Source of the DNA: Actinomycetota bacterium
GTDB lineage: Bacteria; Actinomycetota; Actinomycetes; Nanopelagicales; Nanopelagicaceae
DNA: 64,000 nucleotides
NCBI GenBank assembly: GCA_947372165.1
Contig: CANBSP010000006.1
Coordinates: 36,063-100,062, forward strand
Direction of reading: 5' to 3'
Shown here: piece by piece, positions 45,724 through 55,602 of the stretch
Layout: each line of letters begins with the position of its first letter
How positions within the stretch are numbered: the stretch's first letter is position 1
Notes under the pieces: model-generated
What the model saw: the letters and a program-made list of their open reading frames with translations, nothing else
What the model was told of the DNA's origin: nothing
Databases searched by the model: none
Position numbers and translations under genes: made by a program

Positions 45724-48700
45724 ATGAGTTCATTACGTCGATCGCTCTCCAAGATTCTTCTCATGAGCCTGCTTACCGGCGGTATCTCCTCAACCCTTCC
45801 GCTTACCTTTGCCAACGCAATTACTTCAATTGCCACGACAACAACCATGACCATTTCTGACACAAATCCCGAAGTTGGCCAGGCTGTCATTTTTACGATG
45901 ACGGTCACTCCCGCCTCTTACACAGCCGGCACCAGCTCCCCACTTACAGGAAATATCGCGATTGTTGGGGATGGAAACAAGAGCCAACTGTGTGCTACCT
46001 CTACTCTGACGATCACAAACTCAGCGACAGGTGCCGTGAGTGCGAGCTGTACCTGGACCACAGTCTCATATAGCCCTGCATATCCCATGGCAGAGTATTC
46101 GGGCGATACACATTACTCAGTCTCAGCCTCGGCTCAGCAAAACATGTCTATGGTTGGGGTTCAAAGTTTTGCAATTCCCCGTGGTACAGAGGGCAGCAAC
46201 ATCACGCTCTCTGCCTATGCCACTAATTCAGGGACGATGACCTTTAAGGTCGATGGATTAGCAATTTCTGGCTGCAGCGGAATGTCATACTCCATCTCTA
46301 CAACTAAGAACTGCACTTATTCAATTCCCGTAACTCCAACGTATGCCTACCAAGCGACTCATATCTTCTCTATTGATTACACACCATCAGGTTTAACTCC
46401 AATGCTCAATCAATTGAGTACCTTATTTACACCAGATGCATATTATCTTCCTTCCGGAGACAATGTGTTCCAATCAAATTTTGGAAATTTTAATACTTCA
46501 TCTAAACAGGTCTATGTAAATAATGGATATATTGAAGTCAATAGCCTCTTCTATAAGGTAAATAGGTCCACTCGAGAAGCGCTGGTTGTCGGATATGATC
46601 GATTTGCAGGAATCTCTGCACTCAACATCCCATCGACATTTACCCTCACCAGTACCTCTTCAGGGTTGCTTGCAGCCTGTGCCGCGCTCTCTATCACCAC
46701 CTCGAGCAACGCCTGTCAATCTTTTGTAGGTACGTACACAGTGGCTTACACCGGGTATGGCTCTTTCTTTGTTTCGTCGAGTTCGGTCTCAACCAATGCA
46801 ACGCAATTACACTCCATTTCTCTGCCATCTACCCTAAAAGTCATCGGCGATCTCTCCTTCACGGGACAATGTGGGATCACATCCATGACAATTCCCGATA
46901 GCGTGGTGCAAATTGGTGATCGGGCATTCTCCAACATGGGTTCATCTGGTGCATCCGGCGGCCTCCCTGGATATTTGCCGTGCCAAACATCCCCAACAAA
47001 TCCTGCGATAAATCCTGGAATTCATAGCTTGGTCTTTGGTTATGGATTGGCAGCAATCGCAGCTGGCGAGTTCGCTTCAGATGGAACACTCACGACCCTG
47101 AGTTTTCACGGTGCCCCTTCAGATCTCAAGGCTTACCTCACCTATGATCGAACACTCGACCTTTGGCAATTCACAGATACAAATGTCCAGAATGCTTCTT
47201 TACGATGGCCAATCGCCGGCCAGGCGGGTAATGCATGTATTTCTGGATCGGCGAGCGTGATTTCCGCAATCGGAAGTTCGATTTCGGTACTTTCAACCCA
47301 ATCTTCTGCGTGGACATATTGGGCTGCTGGTTGTTTAACTGGTGCGAACATTCAAGCCACAACTTTCACGCCAAGTAGCCCCGCCGCACCCACTCTCTCT
47401 GCCCCTACCACATCCTCGATCACGGTCTCATTCAATCCGTCATCAAGTGATGGTGGGTCACCCATCACCTCATACGCCATTCAATCTTCAACTGATGATT
47501 GGGCAACCTCAAATCTTGTTACCGCATCCGCGACATCGCCCTTTGTCATAACAGGCCTGAACGCAGGAACCATATATAAATTCAAAGTCACGGCCACAAA
47601 CAGTGTTGGAACCTCACCTCAATCCAACACATCCGCGAGCTTTAGCACCTCCCCGCCCGCAGCACCTTCTGCTCCAACAATCGGCTCGATAAGCGCCACC
47701 AATGCAACGACAATCTCAATCCCTTACACGGCAGGGGCATCAAACGGCTCAGCTATCACCGGCTACACACTCACCTCATCTCCCTCTGTTGCACTGACAC
47801 TTACCTCTTCTGCAATGGCAAACCCATTGACCTATTCGGCCAATTTCGTGCAGGGTCAGGCTTATACATTTTCGATGACCGCTACCAACGGGGTGGGGAC
47901 TAGTACTTCCTCGAGCGCCTCAAATTCTCTGACTCCCTATGCTGCCGGGGTACCTGCTGCAGGGATTATTGGCACTGTTACATCATCGAGTGCCACCACC
48001 GTGTCGGTGCCTTTTACCGCGCCTGCTACAAATGGATCAGCCATCACCGGCTACACAATCACCTCTTCTCCTGCATTGGCACTGACATATTCAGGCACCA
48101 CATCACCAATCGCCGTGACTGCCTCATTTGTTCAGGGGCAGAGTTATACATTTACAGTTGCTGCAACGAACGGAGCAGGAACCGGAGCCGCCTCGAGCGC
48201 TTCAAACTCTCTTACTCCCTATGCTCCCGTGGCACCTTCTGCGCCAACCATTGGGAGTGCAGCCGTAGCAAGTGGAACCTCTGCAACGATTGCTTTTGCA
48301 GCACCCACAAATACCGGGGGATCTGCCATCACCGGTTACACAGTGACATCCTCGCCAGGAAACTTCACAGGTACAGCCTCTGGCTCTGCAACACCAGTGA
48401 CGGTCAGCGGACTTACGACAGGCACTTCTTACACCTTTACTGTGAAGGCTACGAATGCTGTTGGTGATTCACCCGCATCCGCATCCTCAAATGCCATCAT
48501 TCCCCGTGCAAATGCGATTCCCACGATCACCCTTCTTGAAATCCAAGGAAGCCCTGTAGTCGGTCAAACGCTTCTTGCTAATCTCGTCGTCAATGGATAC
48601 CCAACACCAACTCCTACTTATCAATGGAATCGAGCAGGTGTAGCAATCCAAGGTGCAACGAGTGCGACCTACGTGCTACAGAACGCGGATGCAAAGCAGA

Positions 48701-51024
48701 CGATTTCAGTCACTCTCACGGAGACCAATAGCCAAGGAAGCGCCACCTCCACTTCGCTCAATGTTGGACCTGTTCCGGCGTTAGCTCAGACCGTAACCTT
48801 CCCATCGCTCGCATCAGCAAAACTCACTGCTGGTTCTATCACCTTAGGAGTAACCACCGGGGATGGTCTGGCAAGTGCATCATCAAACCTCTCACCCATT
48901 ACATACTCTTCTTCGAGTTCTACCTGTTCGGTAACTCCTGCGGGTGTCATCACGCTTATTAGTGTGGGTAACTGCGTGATCACTGCCACCCAAGCCGGAA
49001 ACAATAACTATGGTGCTGCGACTGCAAGTGCAACTTTGGTGATCACCGCAGATCTTCCTGGCGCACCGTTTATCAACTCAGTTTCAAGTAGTGGAGATAC
49101 AACCGGTTCAGTAACAGTTAATCTGAACGATAGCCTCTCAAATGGTTCGACAATCGATAGCTACACAGTCACCGCTGTCGGTGGGGGATCCACCTTCTCG
49201 CAAGTGATCGTAGCTGGGCCTGGAAGTGCAAGCGGAACCGTTACTGGATTAACCCTCGGTACTGCGTACACGATCTCTGTTAAAGCACACAACGCAGTGG
49301 GATATTCCGCAGTAATCACTTATGGTTCCACGATTACCCCAGCGGCAGCACCGTATGCCGTGACAAATCTGACTTCGATCCAGAGCGCATTGGGTGAACT
49401 CGCTATTCACTTCACCGCTCCTTCTAATCTGAGCGGTGGAACTTTCACTAGTTACCAATACTTCATTGCACCACACGGTACTAGTTTTCCACTTTCAGCG
49501 ACTGAAAGTTCTACGGTTGGAAGCGGTAGTTCAAGCGCTCCAGCAGATCCCGGAAAGATTCTCCGAGGACTTACACCAAGCACTTCCTATGATGTGAAGG
49601 TTGTCGTTGTGACAACCGCCAACGGTGGATCCCTGAGCGCTTCGACTGCCCTCTTGAATCAGATTGCCGCATCCGTTCCAGATGCACCTACGCTCACTCT
49701 CACACAAAGTGATAGTTCGACAGTTACCGTTCGGTGGTTTGCGGGCGGCAGTGATAATGGAAGCCCAGTAACCTCATTTACCCCCACGGTAAGTAAGAAT
49801 GGGGTTGTTCAGACTTGCTCGATCACTGGAAGTTCTTGTTCAATCTCGGGACTCATTGGTGGCGAAATAATCTCTGCCACTGTCCATGCAACAAGCATTA
49901 TTGGTAACTCTGTTGAGTCAACTCCTGTTTCACGAGTAGTGATTGGGCAGGTCGCGGCACCTTCTGGACTTTCTGCCACCCCCGGGGATACCCAAGCATC
50001 TATCGCCTTCTCACAGATTTCTCATGGCGACTCGGTGATCTTCTACAACTACTCATTTGACGGGATTAATTTCTTCTCAGTGACATCTGCTACCTCACCA
50101 GTGGTCATTACGGGACTTACAAATGGAACCGCCACGACTATCTATCTCCAGGCAGTTGGTGCAACCTATGGCGTAGGAGCTATCTCTTCAGCCATCACCT
50201 TTACGCCAGTGGCTCCGGTCATTATCTCTGCGCCAATTCCAGTTGTGATAACACCCGTGCCCGATCCCATTCAACAGTCAAAGATCACAGCCTTTTCACC
50301 ACTCATTGCTATTGCCGGCGTCAAGACGCAAGCGATTGCCAATGGTATCTTTATTGAAAAGGTTTCCAATATCTCAATCAATGGCATCTTCTTGCCCGTC
50401 GGGAGTTGGGTTCAAAGTTCAACCTCATTGACGATCGCTATTCCAGCAGAAGCTGTTGGTTCGTATCAGATACAGATATTCAATGGTTCTGCTCCAATCC
50501 TTGCCGCGCAGAACATCACATTTAAAGAAGCTGTGGCAACTCCAACTCCCACTCCAACTCCAACTCCCACTCCAACTCCAACTCCGATCCCAACTCCGAT
50601 CCCAACTCCAACACCAACTCCAACACCAACTCCAACACCAACTCCAACTCCAACGCCAACTCCAACGCCAACTCAAAACGTTCAACCAACGATTGAGATG
50701 AAGAAGGTTGGCACCTTTGATTTCGGTCTCAACAGCTACTTTTTAACGAACTCTGCCAAGGCTGGATTGAGAGTGATCGCTAAGAAACTTCTGGCCTCGA
50801 CTTCTAAGGTCGTGCTCTTCTACGGCCATACAGATGCCCAACCGGGCATGAATAACGTCTGGCTATCTAAGATGCGCGCCTCTGCTGTTCGCGATTTCAT
50901 GAAGCCGCTCCTACCTGGCAAAAAAGTAGTCATAGGTTGGTTTGCGGCAACAAAGCCACTTGTTCCTGGAACAAGTTCCTCCGCAAATGCAAAGAATCGT
51001 CGCGTCGAGATCTGGCTGAAGTAG
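45724..51024 (+). CDS. Giant secreted multi-domain protein (Ig-like, LRR, Fn3, PT-rich linker, OmpA-like)
   Basis: This 1,766-aa protein begins with a signal peptide (about residues 1-32, ending TFANA). Then come Ig-like beta domains (about 35-220) and a BspA-type leucine-rich region (about 300-480; [27 protein letters not shown]). About four fibronectin type III modules (550-929) repeat AITGYT and [13 protein letters not shown] motifs. Two further Ig-like modules (929-1111) and more Fn3 modules (1111-1500) follow, with an IPT-like domain near 1516-1604. A 45-residue Thr-Pro linker (1606-1650) leads to an OmpA-like domain ([17 protein letters not shown]). The OmpA domain probably binds peptidoglycan, leaving the rest as a surface adhesin or stalk. 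The start has AAGGGG upstream. The ligand is unknown. Confidence 0.85.
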   Translation: MSSLRRSLSKILLMSLLTGGISSTLPLTFANAITSIATTTTMTISDTNPEVGQAVIFTMTVTPASYTAGTSSPLTGNIAIVGDGNKSQLCATSTLTITNSATGAVSASCTWTTVSYSPAYPMAEYSGDTHYSVSASAQQNMSMVGVQSFAIPRGTEGSNITLSAYATNSGTMTFKVDGLAISGCSGMSYSISTTKNCTYSIPVTPTYAYQATHIFSIDYTPSGLTPMLNQLSTLFTPDAYYLPSGDNVFQSNFGNFNTSSKQVYVNNGYIEVNSLFYKVNRSTREALVVGYDRFAGISALNIPSTFTLTSTSSGLLAACAALSITTSSNACQSFVGTYTVAYTGYGSFFVSSSSVSTNATQLHSISLPSTLKVIGDLSFTGQCGITSMTIPDSVVQIGDRAFSNMGSSGASGGLPGYLPCQTSPTNPAINPGIHSLVFGYGLAAIAAGEFASDGTLTTLSFHGAPSDLKAYLTYDRTLDLWQFTDTNVQNASLRWPIAGQAGNACISGSASVISAIGSSISVLSTQSSAWTYWAAGCLTGANIQATTFTPSSPAAPTLSAPTTSSITVSFNPSSSDGGSPITSYAIQSSTDDWATSNLVTASATSPFVITGLNAGTIYKFKVTATNSVGTSPQSNTSASFSTSPPAAPSAPTIGSISATNATTISIPYTAGASNGSAITGYTLTSSPSVALTLTSSAMANPLTYSANFVQGQAYTFSMTATNGVGTSTSSSASNSLTPYAAGVPAAGIIGTVTSSSATTVSVPFTAPATNGSAITGYTITSSPALALTYSGTTSPIAVTASFVQGQSYTFTVAATNGAGTGAASSASNSLTPYAPVAPSAPTIGSAAVASGTSATIAFAAPTNTGGSAITGYTVTSSPGNFTGTASGSATPVTVSGLTTGTSYTFTVKATNAVGDSPASASSNAIIPRANAIPTITLLEIQGSPVVGQTLLANLVVNGYPTPTPTYQWNRAGVAIQGATSATYVLQNADAKQTISVTLTETNSQGSATSTSLNVGPVPALAQTVTFPSLASAKLTAGSITLGVTTGDGLASASSNLSPITYSSSSSTCSVTPAGVITLISVGNCVITATQAGNNNYGAATASATLVITADLPGAPFINSVSSSGDTTGSVTVNLNDSLSNGSTIDSYTVTAVGGGSTFSQVIVAGPGSASGTVTGLTLGTAYTISVKAHNAVGYSAVITYGSTITPAAAPYAVTNLTSIQSALGELAIHFTAPSNLSGGTFTSYQYFIAPHGTSFPLSATESSTVGSGSSSAPADPGKILRGLTPSTSYDVKVVVVTTANGGSLSASTALLNQIAASVPDAPTLTLTQSDSSTVTVRWFAGGSDNGSPVTSFTPTVSKNGVVQTCSITGSSCSISGLIGGEIISATVHATSIIGNSVESTPVSRVVIGQVAAPSGLSATPGDTQASIAFSQISHGDSVIFYNYSFDGINFFSVTSATSPVVITGLTNGTATTIYLQAVGATYGVGAISSAITFTPVAPVIISAPIPVVITPVPDPIQQSKITAFSPLIAIAGVKTQAIANGIFIEKVSNISINGIFLPVGSWVQSSTSLTIAIPAEAVGSYQIQIFNGSAPILAAQNITFKEAVATPTPTPTPTPTPTPTPIPTPIPTPTPTPTPTPTPTPTPTPTPTPTQNVQPTIEMKKVGTFDFGLNSYFLTNSAKAGLRVIAKKLLASTSKVVLFYGHTDAQPGMNNVWLSKMRASAVRDFMKPLLPGKKVVIGWFAATKPLVPGTSSSANAKNRRVEIWLK
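50539..50673 (+). repeat. Thr-Pro codon repeat (ACTCCA-type hexamers)
   Basis: Forty-five codons of near-perfect ACN-CCN hexamers encode (TP)n with two PIPT interruptions. The DNA is a low-complexity array (ACTCCAACTCCC, ACACCA, ACGCCA variants) able to change length by slippage in steps of six bases without frameshift. The product is a stiff extended spacer between the IPT-like and OmpA-like domains. Confidence 0.97.
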
Positions 51025-51046
51025 TTTCGCTCAGATCCTCGCTCAC

Positions 51047-51607
51047 CTAAATCTTCACGAGCTCGGTACAGAGCCACCGCTTGTCAACGCCCTCAAAGCG
51101 CATGGCAAGTGATCTGACCCGATCGTCATATCTCAGAGTCACTGTTACTTCACCGACGCCTTCAATCGGTTCGGAGATATAGATCTTCCGAATCTTTGGA
51201 GTAGCAGATTTCGCCTTGATGGACCCAGTCACTGCTTCAAAGGTCCGAGGATGAGTCCACCGCGCAAGTTGCATCGCACCTCTCTTGCCCGCCCAAATCT
51301 CTAACAAACTCACGAGATAGCGAGATACCCATTCTTCTAAATCGGGGAGATCTTTCAGTGCAGAAGGTTTGTACTGAACATCTGGTTCGACATCTTCGCC
51401 TTCAAAGGTGATGGGTGTCGGTACGAGATAGAGCCTGGAAGATAAGGGCTTGAGATCAAGACTCTCGTTTAGAGCTGGGCTATAACCAAAGAGTGGCAAG
51501 CCTGGTTGATCGAGGCCATTGGCCGGCCCGGCATAGTCAAAGGTGAGCTTCTTAGGCATGCGTGGAAGGCGTGGGGAGTGATCTGATGAGGCGCTTTGTG
51601 TGGTCAT
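51047..51607 (-). CDS. Rv3235-like (DUF6459) protein
   Basis: This 186-aa protein has a polar, proline-rich N-terminal half. Its C-terminal domain matches the actinobacterial Rv3235 family: LVSLLEIWAGKRGAMQLARWTHPRTFEAV, then IYISEPIEGVGEVTVTLRYDDRVRSLAMRFEGVDKRWLCTEL. It has no signal peptide and no known function. The gene lies near secA in many actinobacteria, and here the giant protein gene separates the two. It is divergent from the SAF-domain gene. Confidence 0.8.
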   Translation of the reverse strand: MTTQSASSDHSPRLPRMPKKLTFDYAGPANGLDQPGLPLFGYSPALNESLDLKPLSSRLYLVPTPITFEGEDVEPDVQYKPSALKDLPDLEEWVSRYLVSLLEIWAGKRGAMQLARWTHPRTFEAVTGSIKAKSATPKIRKIYISEPIEGVGEVTVTLRYDDRVRSLAMRFEGVDKRWLCTELVKI

Positions 51608-51679
51608 GACGGCAGAGTTCTAGAGAGCGCTCATCCACACCTCATACCTTCGGATGATCTTTGCCTCTTCGGGTTCGGC

Positions 51680-51685
51680 TTTGAT
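51680..51685 (+). promoter_or_regulatory. Candidate leaderless -10 box (SAF gene)
   Basis: TTTGAT is followed by six bases (ccaccc) and the ATG at 51692, without a Shine-Dalgarno sequence. The hexamer matches the consensus in only four positions. Confidence 0.3.
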
Positions 51686-51691
51686 CCACCC

Positions 51692-52285
51692 ATGTTCGAA
51701 CTCCCACATTTCTTCGCCCAGCACTCTCGTCGAATCATCGCGATCACCGCGATATCGCTCTCCTTACTCGGAGCCATTGGTTTGGCGGCCGCAACCCAGA
51801 CAGCCACACCGATCTGGGCCGCCGTTCATGAACTCGCACCTGGTTCGATGATCACGGCCGCAGATATCACTCGCGTCGATGCGACGCTCGGCGCATCTCA
51901 GAAGCGCTATTACCCAGCGACTTCGCGATTGATCGGCAATGTTGTGACCCGCCCAGTCGGCGCCTTTGAATTCATTCCAACCAATGCCTTGGCACAGGCA
52001 GGTGCCACGACCGATATGCGTCAGCTGCCTCTTGGTATCGCAAAGAGTGATCTACCTGCCGACCTTGGTCCCGGTGATCGCGTAGATCTCTACGAGGTGC
52101 CTAAAGATGCGAGTCAGGCGCCCGGTTTAGTTGGAGCCGATATCCGTGTTCAAAGCGTTGATAATAAATCGCGCGATCTCGGTGGATCCGTCACTGTTCT
52201 CTTTCTCCTTCATCAGAAAGATATCTTGCCAATCGTGGATTCATTGACATCAGGAAGGATTGTGGTGGTCCGTAATGCGCTCTGA
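51692..52285 (+). CDS. SAF-domain (CpaB/RcpC-like) membrane-anchored protein
   Basis: This 197-aa protein has one N-terminal membrane helix (about residues 14-34) followed by a SAF domain: WAAVHELAPGSMITAADITRVDA and RLIGNVVTRPVGAFEFIPTNAL. CpaB-like proteins with this domain take part in Flp pilus assembly, but no pilin, CpaF or TadBC gene is near. I set the start at ATG 51692, before the helix; the reading from 51596 would overlap the divergent gene. It overlaps the following gene by 11 bases. Confidence 0.8.
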   Translation: MFELPHFFAQHSRRIIAITAISLSLLGAIGLAAATQTATPIWAAVHELAPGSMITAADITRVDATLGASQKRYYPATSRLIGNVVTRPVGAFEFIPTNALAQAGATTDMRQLPLGIAKSDLPADLGPGDRVDLYEVPKDASQAPGLVGADIRVQSVDNKSRDLGGSVTVLFLLHQKDILPIVDSLTSGRIVVVRNAL

Positions 52286-53306
52286 GATTCCTCAACTAGA
52301 AGTTATTACTGCTATTGCTGATGCAGACTTTGAAGATTTCGTCGCTCAACTTCTCTTCTCGCAAGGATGGTCGATTATCTACCGAGCCTTTGATGCGATG
52401 GCGATGCAAGATTTCTTGCAATCTCGCACTTCACTCCGGACGGTCATTATCTACAAGGCCGATCTCCCTGGGATGAGTTCGCAGATCTTGATGGAGTATC
52501 CCGAAGAGCCCTATACCTTTATCTCACTCGATGGCTCTGAGCCGGCAGCTCATGCGATTATGCAGAAGATCAGGTCGCAATTGAGGCTGCCTCTCGTGCA
52601 GAGCGCCCAACCACTCGCCTTGATCTCTCACGAACCACAACGCCAGGTACCTATGCCAAGAGTCGTGACGGTTACTGGAAGTAGCGGCGCACCTGGCCGA
52701 ACCACTCTAGCTCTTGCACTTGGCGAAGTCTTACAGAGCCAAGGCAATAGCGGCCTCACCTTTGTAGATGCTGATTTCAGATCCCAATCGCTCTCACGGC
52801 GCGTACAGAATTCATCAAAGCTCTCACCAGCCTCACTCTTGCCACTTGATCCAGGATCAAAGCCGACGGCTCTGCCCGAACTCGCTAGCGATCACATAGC
52901 GATCGTCGATCTCGGGTTACTTCCCTCACTGAGTGAAGCAGTGAATGATCGGCGGTGGCAGGGGAGCCTCATCTCATCAATACTTGAGGCAACAACTCAA
53001 CTTCTCTTTGTTGTCAGATCGACCCAAGAGAGTCTCGATGAGCTTGCGCGATTCCTGAAAGAGTTCCCGATCTTGCTTCGCAAGATTCCGATCACCTATA
53101 TCTGCATTCTGGTTGGTACATCGCGAGAGTTACGTGAATCTGAGGCGAGATTCTTAACCCTCACCCAGGCCGAGAATCGATTCTTACTTCGGGAGAGCCA
53201 ATTACGCGGCGGGCCAGGGCTCCTTGGGATCAACGGAGTAGTTGGGACGCAGAAGCCAGGAAAGGGCGAGATTGGTAAGATCGCGCAATCGATCTTCTCT
53301 CGCTAA
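52275..53306 (+). CDS. MinD/CpaE-like P-loop protein
   Basis: This 343-aa protein has an N-terminal receiver-like domain of about 120 residues without obvious phosphoacceptor, and a C-terminal ParA/MinD-type domain starting VVTVTGSSGAPGRTTLALAL. The P-loop reads GAPGRTT: neither the signature lysine of MinD-type loops nor the P-loop lysine is present, a form that, from memory, recurs in actinobacterial homologues. FVDADFR follows as the Asp-containing A' box-like segment. With the SAF gene it forms a two-gene CpaB/CpaE-like pair of unknown role. Confidence 0.78.
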   Translation: MRSEIPQLEVITAIADADFEDFVAQLLFSQGWSIIYRAFDAMAMQDFLQSRTSLRTVIIYKADLPGMSSQILMEYPEEPYTFISLDGSEPAAHAIMQKIRSQLRLPLVQSAQPLALISHEPQRQVPMPRVVTVTGSSGAPGRTTLALALGEVLQSQGNSGLTFVDADFRSQSLSRRVQNSSKLSPASLLPLDPGSKPTALPELASDHIAIVDLGLLPSLSEAVNDRRWQGSLISSILEATTQLLFVVRSTQESLDELARFLKEFPILLRKIPITYICILVGTSRELRESEARFLTLTQAENRFLLRESQLRGGPGLLGINGVVGTQKPGKGEIGKIAQSIFSR

Positions 53307-53315
53307 CTCCAGAAA

Positions 53316-54794
53316 GTGACGTGCCCTGTGTCCTCTCGTTATGCCATTGAATCGACAGCGCTGAGCGCTGCGGATCAAGAACGCATCAGCGAGTTGATCG
53401 CAGAGTGGCAACTTCTCTCTGACCTCTCATTTGCTGATCTCATACTATGGGTCCCAAAGCGGAAGGATTATCAGAGCTGGCCCACTGGCCACATCGCAAT
53501 CGCTCATACCCGTCCCACAACTGCAGCGACCGTCTTTGCGCAAGATGTCATCGGCCAAGAGATTGCCTGGGGCGATAACTCCCGAATTGATCAAGCGCTC
53601 TCTCAAGGTGAAATCATCCGCGATACCGAACCAGAACAAGTAGGCGAATTATTAATTAAGGAAGAGACTGTCCCCGTACTCTTTAACGGCCATGTGATCG
53701 CAGTGATCTCTCGTCATCGCGATGCTGTTCAGATGCGCTCTAAATCTCGACTCGAGATTAATTACCGCGAAATCGCTCACAAGGTCTATCGTATGGTCTC
53801 AGAGAGCACCTTCCCACTTGCTGGCAATGTCTATCGAAGTGAATCAGCACCTCGTGTGGGCGATGGCCTCTTGCGATTAGATAGCAATGGCATGGTGATG
53901 TACGCGAGCCCCAATGCGAGATCGGCGATTAGCCGCGCTGGCTGGGCCGGTGAGATTGAAAACCAGAGCCTGGGCGATATCTTCGCAAAGATCGATAACG
54001 GTTCAGTGCCGACTGATGAGCCTTGGTCCTTAGTCGTGAGCGGTAAAGAGTTACGTCGTGATGACTTTGATAATGGACGAGCCGTACTCGATCTTCTGGT
54101 TATTCCTCTCATTGAAGGTGCAGATCGCATCGGAGCGATCGTCCTGGTGCACGATGTCACCGAACTTCGTCGGCAAGACCGAGCTCTCATTACTAAAGAT
54201 GCGACGATTCGAGAGATCCACCATCGCGTCAAGAACAACCTCCAGACTGTTTCTGCGCTCTTGCGGCTGCAATCTCGCCGAGTTGAAGATCCTGTCGCAT
54301 CTGCCGCCTTGGCCGAAGCGGTACGTCGCGTCGCATCGATCGCTATCGTGCATGAGACACTCTCTGGAACATCAGCTGAGGTAGTGCTCTTTGATGAGGT
54401 CTATGACCGGATTGTGCACAATGCGATCGAATTGAGTTCACGCCCAATCACGCTCTCTAAGACTGGCGAATTTGGTAACTTCGATTCAAAGATTGCGACA
54501 CCATTAGCTCTTGTCATCACCGAACTTATTCATAACTCACTCGAGCATGGATTAGATATCTCAGGTGATTCACTCTCCGTCGAAGTAAGCCATAGTGAGA
54601 GTGAGTGCACTGTCATCGTGAGCGATAATGGTGTCGGATTGCCTTCGGGCTTTGATATCGAAGGGTCCTCGAATCTTGGACTTCAGATTGTGCGGACTCT
54701 GACGGAGAACGAATTAAAAGGAACGATCAAGCTCACCCGCGTAGGCGATGCCACTCAGGCGACGCTACGTTTCCCAATCGGAAAGGCGCTCTAA
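53316..54794 (+). CDS. pdtaS: Sensor histidine kinase PdtaS
   Basis: This 492-aa soluble kinase opens with a GAF-like domain (EWQLLSDLSFADLILWVPKR, about residues 30-49), then a PAS domain (GDGLLRLDSNGMVMYASPNARSAI). A HisKA_2 segment IHHRVKNNLQTVSALLRLQS with phosphoacceptor His303 and an HATPase domain (ITELIHNSLEHGL, VSDNGVGLP, SNLGLQIV) follow. This order is that of mycobacterial PdtaS, which phosphorylates the RNA-binding ANTAR regulator PdtaR. The pdtaR gene is not in this window. GTG 53316 is the outer start; GTG 53328 is equally possible. Confidence 0.9.
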   Translation: MTCPVSSRYAIESTALSAADQERISELIAEWQLLSDLSFADLILWVPKRKDYQSWPTGHIAIAHTRPTTAATVFAQDVIGQEIAWGDNSRIDQALSQGEIIRDTEPEQVGELLIKEETVPVLFNGHVIAVISRHRDAVQMRSKSRLEINYREIAHKVYRMVSESTFPLAGNVYRSESAPRVGDGLLRLDSNGMVMYASPNARSAISRAGWAGEIENQSLGDIFAKIDNGSVPTDEPWSLVVSGKELRRDDFDNGRAVLDLLVIPLIEGADRIGAIVLVHDVTELRRQDRALITKDATIREIHHRVKNNLQTVSALLRLQSRRVEDPVASAALAEAVRRVASIAIVHETLSGTSAEVVLFDEVYDRIVHNAIELSSRPITLSKTGEFGNFDSKIATPLALVITELIHNSLEHGLDISGDSLSVEVSHSESECTVIVSDNGVGLPSGFDIEGSSNLGLQIVRTLTENELKGTIKLTRVGDATQATLRFPIGKAL

Positions 54795-54796
54795 CA

Positions 54797-55489
54797 ATGG
54801 CTGGCAATCACATTAAATTTGCAGCAGATGGCAAGAGTGGATCGGGCTATATCGCCATCCCAGAATCTGGCACCGGCCCGGCAATCATTGTTATCCAAGA
54901 GTGGTGGGGACTTGTTGGTCACATCACCGATATCGTCGACCGCTTTGCTGCTGCTGGCTTTGTTGCACTCGCCCCTGATCTCTATCACGGACAAGCCGCT
55001 TCCGAACCTGATGAGGCGAAGAAGTTGATGATGGAACTCCAACTTCCGATGGCGGGCGAAGAGATCGTCACCGCCGCCAAATACTTAATCGCCATGAAGA
55101 ACACCACCTCAGATCATGTTGGCGTCGTTGGCTTCTGCATGGGGGGATCGCTCGCTATCTGGTCAGCCACCCTCTCTGATCTCATCACCGCAACTGTTGG
55201 CTTCTATCCAGGTTCATCATGGGAGAGGCATGCACCAGAATGGGCGCGATATCAAGGAAAGGCCTCACTCATCCATTGCGCAGAAGGTGACGGCACCTCA
55301 GCCGCACCTGGTATCCAAGAGGCGCTCACTGAGATTAATGGGGCTGGTGGAGAGGCGATCGCCTATGACTATGCCGGCACACAGCACGCCTTCTTTAATA
55401 ATGATCGCTCAGAAGTCTTTAATGAAGCAGCAGCAAAGCTCGCTTGGGCGCGCACCATTAACTTCTTTGCACAGAAGCTCTCGCTCTAG
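54797..55489 (+). CDS. Dienelactone hydrolase family protein
   Basis: This 230-aa alpha/beta hydrolase has the family's conserved Glu segment (VIQEWWGLVGHI), nucleophile elbow GFCMGGS (Cys about residue 114), and C-terminal His in GTQHAFFN, giving a Cys-Asp-His triad. Characterised relatives open dienelactone in chloroaromatic breakdown, but most members act on unknown esters or lactones. It begins two bases after pdtaS, suggesting joint transcription without an obvious functional link. Confidence 0.9.
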   Translation: MAGNHIKFAADGKSGSGYIAIPESGTGPAIIVIQEWWGLVGHITDIVDRFAAAGFVALAPDLYHGQAASEPDEAKKLMMELQLPMAGEEIVTAAKYLIAMKNTTSDHVGVVGFCMGGSLAIWSATLSDLITATVGFYPGSSWERHAPEWARYQGKASLIHCAEGDGTSAAPGIQEALTEINGAGGEAIAYDYAGTQHAFFNNDRSEVFNEAAAKLAWARTINFFAQKLSL

Positions 55490-55503
55490 TTCTTGCTACT
55501 TCC

Positions 55504-55565
55504 TGCAAACTCTTTGCACATTTCATTGAGTGCTCACAATCATTAAATTCTGCAAAGAGTTCGCA
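55504..55565. promoter_or_regulatory. Paired operator-like sites upstream of cysK
   Basis: TGCAAA-CTC-TTTGCA (55504-55518) is a perfect dyad with three-base spacer. TGCAAA-GAG-TTCGCA (55551-55565) is the same dyad with one mismatch, 47 bases further on centre to centre. The two are also inverted copies of each other, so they could alternatively pair as a long hairpin ending the dienelactone hydrolase transcript, but no T run follows. The proximal site lies 25 bases before the candidate -10 box of cysK. Confidence 0.6.
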
Positions 55566-55590
55566 ACTCGCTTATTAATCTTCTGATATC

Positions 55591-55596
55591 TATTCT
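55591..55596 (+). promoter_or_regulatory. Candidate leaderless -10 box (cysK)
   Basis: TATTCT is followed by six bases (tgcgcc) and the cysK ATG, with no Shine-Dalgarno sequence in the preceding 20 bases. Confidence 0.6.
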
Positions 55597-55602
55597 TGCG
55601 CC

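Noticed and set aside
50425..50685. Tryptophan/serine-rich open frame antisense to the Thr-Pro repeat
   Set aside because: It is the complement of a low-complexity coding repeat and has no start signal or protein-like composition.
51596..52285. Longer SAF protein starting at 51596
   Set aside because: It would overlap the divergent Rv3235-like gene and place 32 non-conserved residues before the membrane helix.
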